From NCBI GenBank assembly GCA_050084985.1, contig JBITNC010000001.1, forward strand, positions 372,001 through 436,000: 64,000 nucleotides of DNA, written 5' to 3'. Position numbers and translations under genes: made by a program. The DNA is from Nageia nagi. Its lineage: Eukaryota; Pinophyta. The notes under the pieces were generated by a model. That model was given only the letters and a program-made list of their open reading frames with translations. It was not told where the DNA came from and searched no databases. Each line of letters opens with the position of its first letter. The stretch's first letter is position 1. Shown piece by piece: positions 60,700 to 64,000 of the stretch.

Positions 60700-60753
<54 letters not shown>

Positions 60754-60763
60754 CATATATATT
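60700..60763. repeat. (TA)n microsatellite
   Basis: About 60 bp of alternating TA with one phase slip (TATAATATA near 60730) and one C interruption near 60753. Confidence 0.97.
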
Positions 60764-61299
60764 ATGATTTTGATTTTGATGTATATGTGTAGTTGATAAG
60801 ATGAACGGATGCATGTACTTTTATTTAGTTTATTTAGTTCATATGTGATGGATGTAAATTGATACTATGGATGTATGCCATAGTGTATGGACCTAAGTAT
60901 ACATAAAATGAATCTAAAGTGAACATTTAAAAGAAACTTAAAATGGATACTATTAAAAGACTTATAAATGTACCTAAAATGAATGCTAAAATGGATTTGA
61001 AATCAACTAAAATGAATTATAAGAGGAACCCATAAAAGGCCTAAAGATGAATTTAAAATGAATGTAAAGGACTTAAAATGAACTTGCATGCTTAAAAACA
61101 TCATTGGGAAAATGAACCTATATGGTTAAACAACAAATGAATGAACAAAGAAATAAACACAAAATAATGACACATAATAAAAATAATGACAACAAAGTAC
61201 AATTGCAAAAATTATAAAACTAGATAACCACACATATCTAAAATGACATAAAAGGTTAGACCTAAAAAGACATACCTAAAACATGAATTACCCACAAGT
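60764..61299. other. A-rich non-coding stretch, Tat3
   Basis: AAAATGAA and CTAAAATG words recur at 60905-61095, similar to the A-rich region of Tat2 at 5700-6450. No coding frame. Confidence 0.4.
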
Positions 61300-62109
61300 T
61301 AGGATGTCATTGCTCAAAATTGGTGGTCTCTATTTGGGATCTTCATGAATCATCACCCACCATTACTTGTTTTAGGACCTATTGATTTTATCTAAAAGTT
61401 CTAACATCATTGCTCAAAATTGGTGGGCTCTATTTAGGATCTTCATGAATTATCACCCACCATTACTTATTCTAGGACCCATTGATTTTGGCCAAAATTT
61501 ATGATGTCATTGTTGAAAATTGATAAGGTTTATTTACTTCTAGGCATCTCCCAATAATTATTTGGTCATAACTTGGACTTATATTTACAAAAACTCTTAG
61601 ACATTATATTTACAAAAACTCCTAGACACTATATTTACAACAACTCCTGAACATTATATTTACAAAAACTCCCAAACACTATATTTACAATAACTCCTAG
61701 ATATTTCTTTAGACTTTTCTCTTCTCATACATAATTCAACACTACCTAGATGTGACATATTTACTTCTAAACATGATTCTTTTATACATATATTTCTTGC
61801 CTAATTTGACTATTAATACGACTTAAGATTTATCCCTAGGAGTTATTACAACATCTGATTGACTTTGACTAGAAATTTATAAGGTAAAATATCAAAGATA
61901 AGGAATTTTATATACAATAGCTAGGTTTTATATACAATACTCAAATCTTAACAACATGCAAAATTCTTCAAGCTTAGGGCTAATAGAAGATTCAAATTTC
62001 ATATTAAAGGGAAGAGAGTTGGAATAAAAAGAATTCTTTGAAAATAATGAAAGAATAAAAGAATGATAGTGTGTTACCCCAACTCAAATTGCAATTCTAA
62101 AATAATACA
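61300..62109 (-). repeat. Dispersed repeat, opposite-strand relative of 2860-3895
   Basis: On the minus strand it starts TGTATTATTTTAGAATTGC at 62109, exactly where the Copia2 integrase frame stops making sense. It has five units of about 28 bp (plus-strand TATTTACAAAAACTCCTAGACAC) at 61585-61700 and two to three 100-bp units (ATTACTT at 61362 and 61462) at 61300-61530, in the same order as the left copy. The end near 61300 is approximate. Confidence 0.6.
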
Positions 62110-64000
62110 ACTTGTAAGCCTGATTTTTTATTGAGTAACCAAGGAATATACCTTCATCCATTTTATCATAAAACTTGCCAAGATTTTGTTTCATCCTCTT
62201 GATTTATCAATTGCTCTCAAATACTTTGAAGTGTCTTGTTGATGCTTTTTTCCAAACCATAACTCATAGGGTGTCTTACTTTCATGGGGCCTCAACATAC
62301 ACCTATTTTGAATATAAACCACTATGTGGATTATTTATTTCCAAAACCTATGAACTATGTTGCTTTCTATTAACATTGTTCATGCCATTTCTTGAGCTAA
62401 CATGTTCTTTCTTTCCACCACACCATTTTGTTGAGGTGTCTTGATAAAATACTAATGACAAAACTCATTGAAATAATCTAAAATAAACTCATCTCCTTTT
62501 TCCAATCTCAAACATTTGATTCTCCTCCCAACCTCATTTTTTGCTTCAAGTTCTTCTACCTTGTGTTTCAAAAATAATATCCATGTCATCCTAGAATAAT
62601 CATCTATGCATAGTATGAAGTACTTATCCCCATTAATACTTTGCATCCTCATAGGAACACATAAATTAGTATGAACAAGCTCTAGGGGTTTTATATAATA
62701 ATACTCCTTTATCTTGAAAGTGGATCTAGTGATCTTAACAAATACTATTTGGTGGTTTCTCGATACTTGGGATATCTCAAATTGCCCTCTTTGAATTGAT
62801 TTTGACTTAGTTGTCAAATTTGATATGTCAAAGTCTCTTGTGCAAAAGCTAATCTTCATCTTCCTTTCTAAGCAAACATGATCCCGCTAAGGTCTTTATC
62901 AATGTATACATATTTTTGGAAGTCCTTATACCAACTATAACTAACCTGCCACTATCCAGTCTTCTAATTTCACATCCATATTTCTTGAATATTACATCAT
63001 GTCCTCTATCACAAATTTGAATGACATTTAAAAAGATATGTTTCAACCCAATCATAAATAATACTTCTTATGACTTGATCTTTCCATCATTGATCTTAAT
63101 TATTCCTCTACCAACAATCTTTGCTCCATCATTGTTGCCAAATTTTACTAATCCACCTTCATGTTGTTCTAGTTTTTCAAATATCCTTTTATCCATAAAT
63201 TATATGGCTAGAACAACCAATATCTAGTATCCATGAAGTTGGTTTATCTTATGCTTTACGAGTTTTTTATACTATTAGGGATTCTTTTTCTTCTTTTGGA
63301 TGTTCCTTCTCTTTCCATACCTTCTTGACACCTATCTTGGTTTCTTGTATTATCTCTTTCTATTTGGTTTGTTCTACCTATCTTTCTAGAATGTTTCTAT
63401 TTTGTCTCATGCCTTATGACTTAAAAAATCTTCACTAAAATTGATTGGAAGAGAACATATTCCTACAATTTTTGCAATGTGAACAAGTTGTGATATTTAT
63501 AACATTCTATAATATAATCCATCAATGGTATAAATGTTTTTTTACTTGAGAAGTTTCTTGTACCTATGTTATATTTGAACTCAAAGATTCTATGTCCATA
63601 CCCATTGGACTTAAAATAATAACCAAAAAAGGATTGAGTGAACCTAGGTTGTGGACTTTGCCAAGTTGTACTAGGTGTTAGAAATATCCTTCTCCTTTGA
63701 TGTGTGATATGTGTGAATCCATGGTTTTCCATATTCCTATCATTTCTAGCATTATTATTTTGCCTTGCATAAGATGATTTTTCTTGATTGATCAATTTCT
63801 TTCCTTATTTGATTTCTAATTTTTCATTTGCATCTTTGGAGGTCTATCCTTCTTCAAAACCCAAACTAAATTTAATATTTGACAATCTTTGGTTCTTTAG
63901 CATTTAATCTAACTTTAAGAATCCTCCCTCAATTTTATGATACCCACTAATCTTATGAATCATATCCTCTAGTTAAAGATTCAACCTTTAATCTCTATTT
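62110..64000 (-). mobile_element. Copia2: truncated Ty1/copia element (gag to integrase), runs off the window
   Basis: Minus strand. Gag at 64000-63463 with NGYGHRIFEF; three of the four zinc ligands are replaced (Tyr, Ser, Phe for Cys). Protease-integrase spacer at 63055-62849 has QICDRGHDVIF and IRRLDSGRLV. Integrase at 62859-62452: LELVHTNLCVPM, FILCIDDYSRMTWI with the first Asp, RLEKGDEF where the family has RSDNGGEF (second Asp lost), then after a stop NGVVERKN with Glu kept. Further on: YELWFGKKH and, in a shifted frame, IFLGY. It then stops abruptly at 62110 in the dispersed repeat, so RT and RNase H are absent. No LTR in the window. Confidence 0.85.

Noticed and set aside
62175-62444. 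Plus-strand 89-codon open frame
   Set aside because: Shadow of the Copia2 integrase on the minus strand (NGVVERKN and YELWFGKKH lie there).

Overview
This is nuclear DNA from a seed or vascular plant with a repeat-dominated genome. The sequence is AT-rich and CG-poor, and no gene looks like an intact single-copy host gene. Nearly everything recognisable is a decayed transposable element. Ty3/gypsy elements with an archaeal-type RNase H (Tat/Ogre group), Ty1/copia elements and plant mobile domain (PMD) genes place it in plants. A gymnosperm or other large-genome lineage is my guess and is not proven. Most damage is C-to-T or G-to-A (TG to TA at LTR tips, CAA/CAG/CGA codons to stops), as expected from cytosine methylation.

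The window is a nest of insertions. The outer layer is a minus-strand Tat-like element, Tat2: integrase at about 7930-9289 and reverse transcriptase/RNase H at about 19784-22610. It is split by a 10.5-kb DNA-transposon-like insert (about 9290-19774). To the right lies Tat3, also minus strand, of which I see the 3' LTR (about 22620-23681), the polypurine tract and a PMD gene on the plus strand. The Tat3 PMD gene is split by a copia element, Copia1 (26473-59318, minus strand, 5-bp target duplication TGATA/TGATG). Copia1 in turn carries two insertions: a 3.37-kb gag-protease gypsy deletion derivative in its gag (52263-55631, duplication AACTC) and a 20,340-bp Tat/Ogre-like element, Tat1, in its RNase H (28602-48941, plus strand, duplication ATCTC). 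A second minus-strand copia element (Copia2) fills 62110-64000.

Tat1 is the best-preserved element. It has two 1025-bp LTRs, a primer-binding site extending through a tRNA T-arm, and a 1.9-kb leader. Its gag-pol of 2786 codons keeps a single frame through about 40 stop codons. After pol come sense accessory ORFs, then a 0.8-kb tandem duplication, an antisense PMD gene that still has an intron, a polypurine tract and the 3' LTR.

Two observations stand out. First, an unrecognised domain of about 115 residues occurs three times in Tat1: once inside pol between protease and reverse transcriptase, and twice downstream of pol. Second, all three Tat-like elements carry a PMD gene antisense to pol, between pol and the 3' LTR. 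This looks like a stable architecture and not a chance capture.

I found no tRNA or rRNA gene, CRISPR array, bacterial operon or organellar segment.
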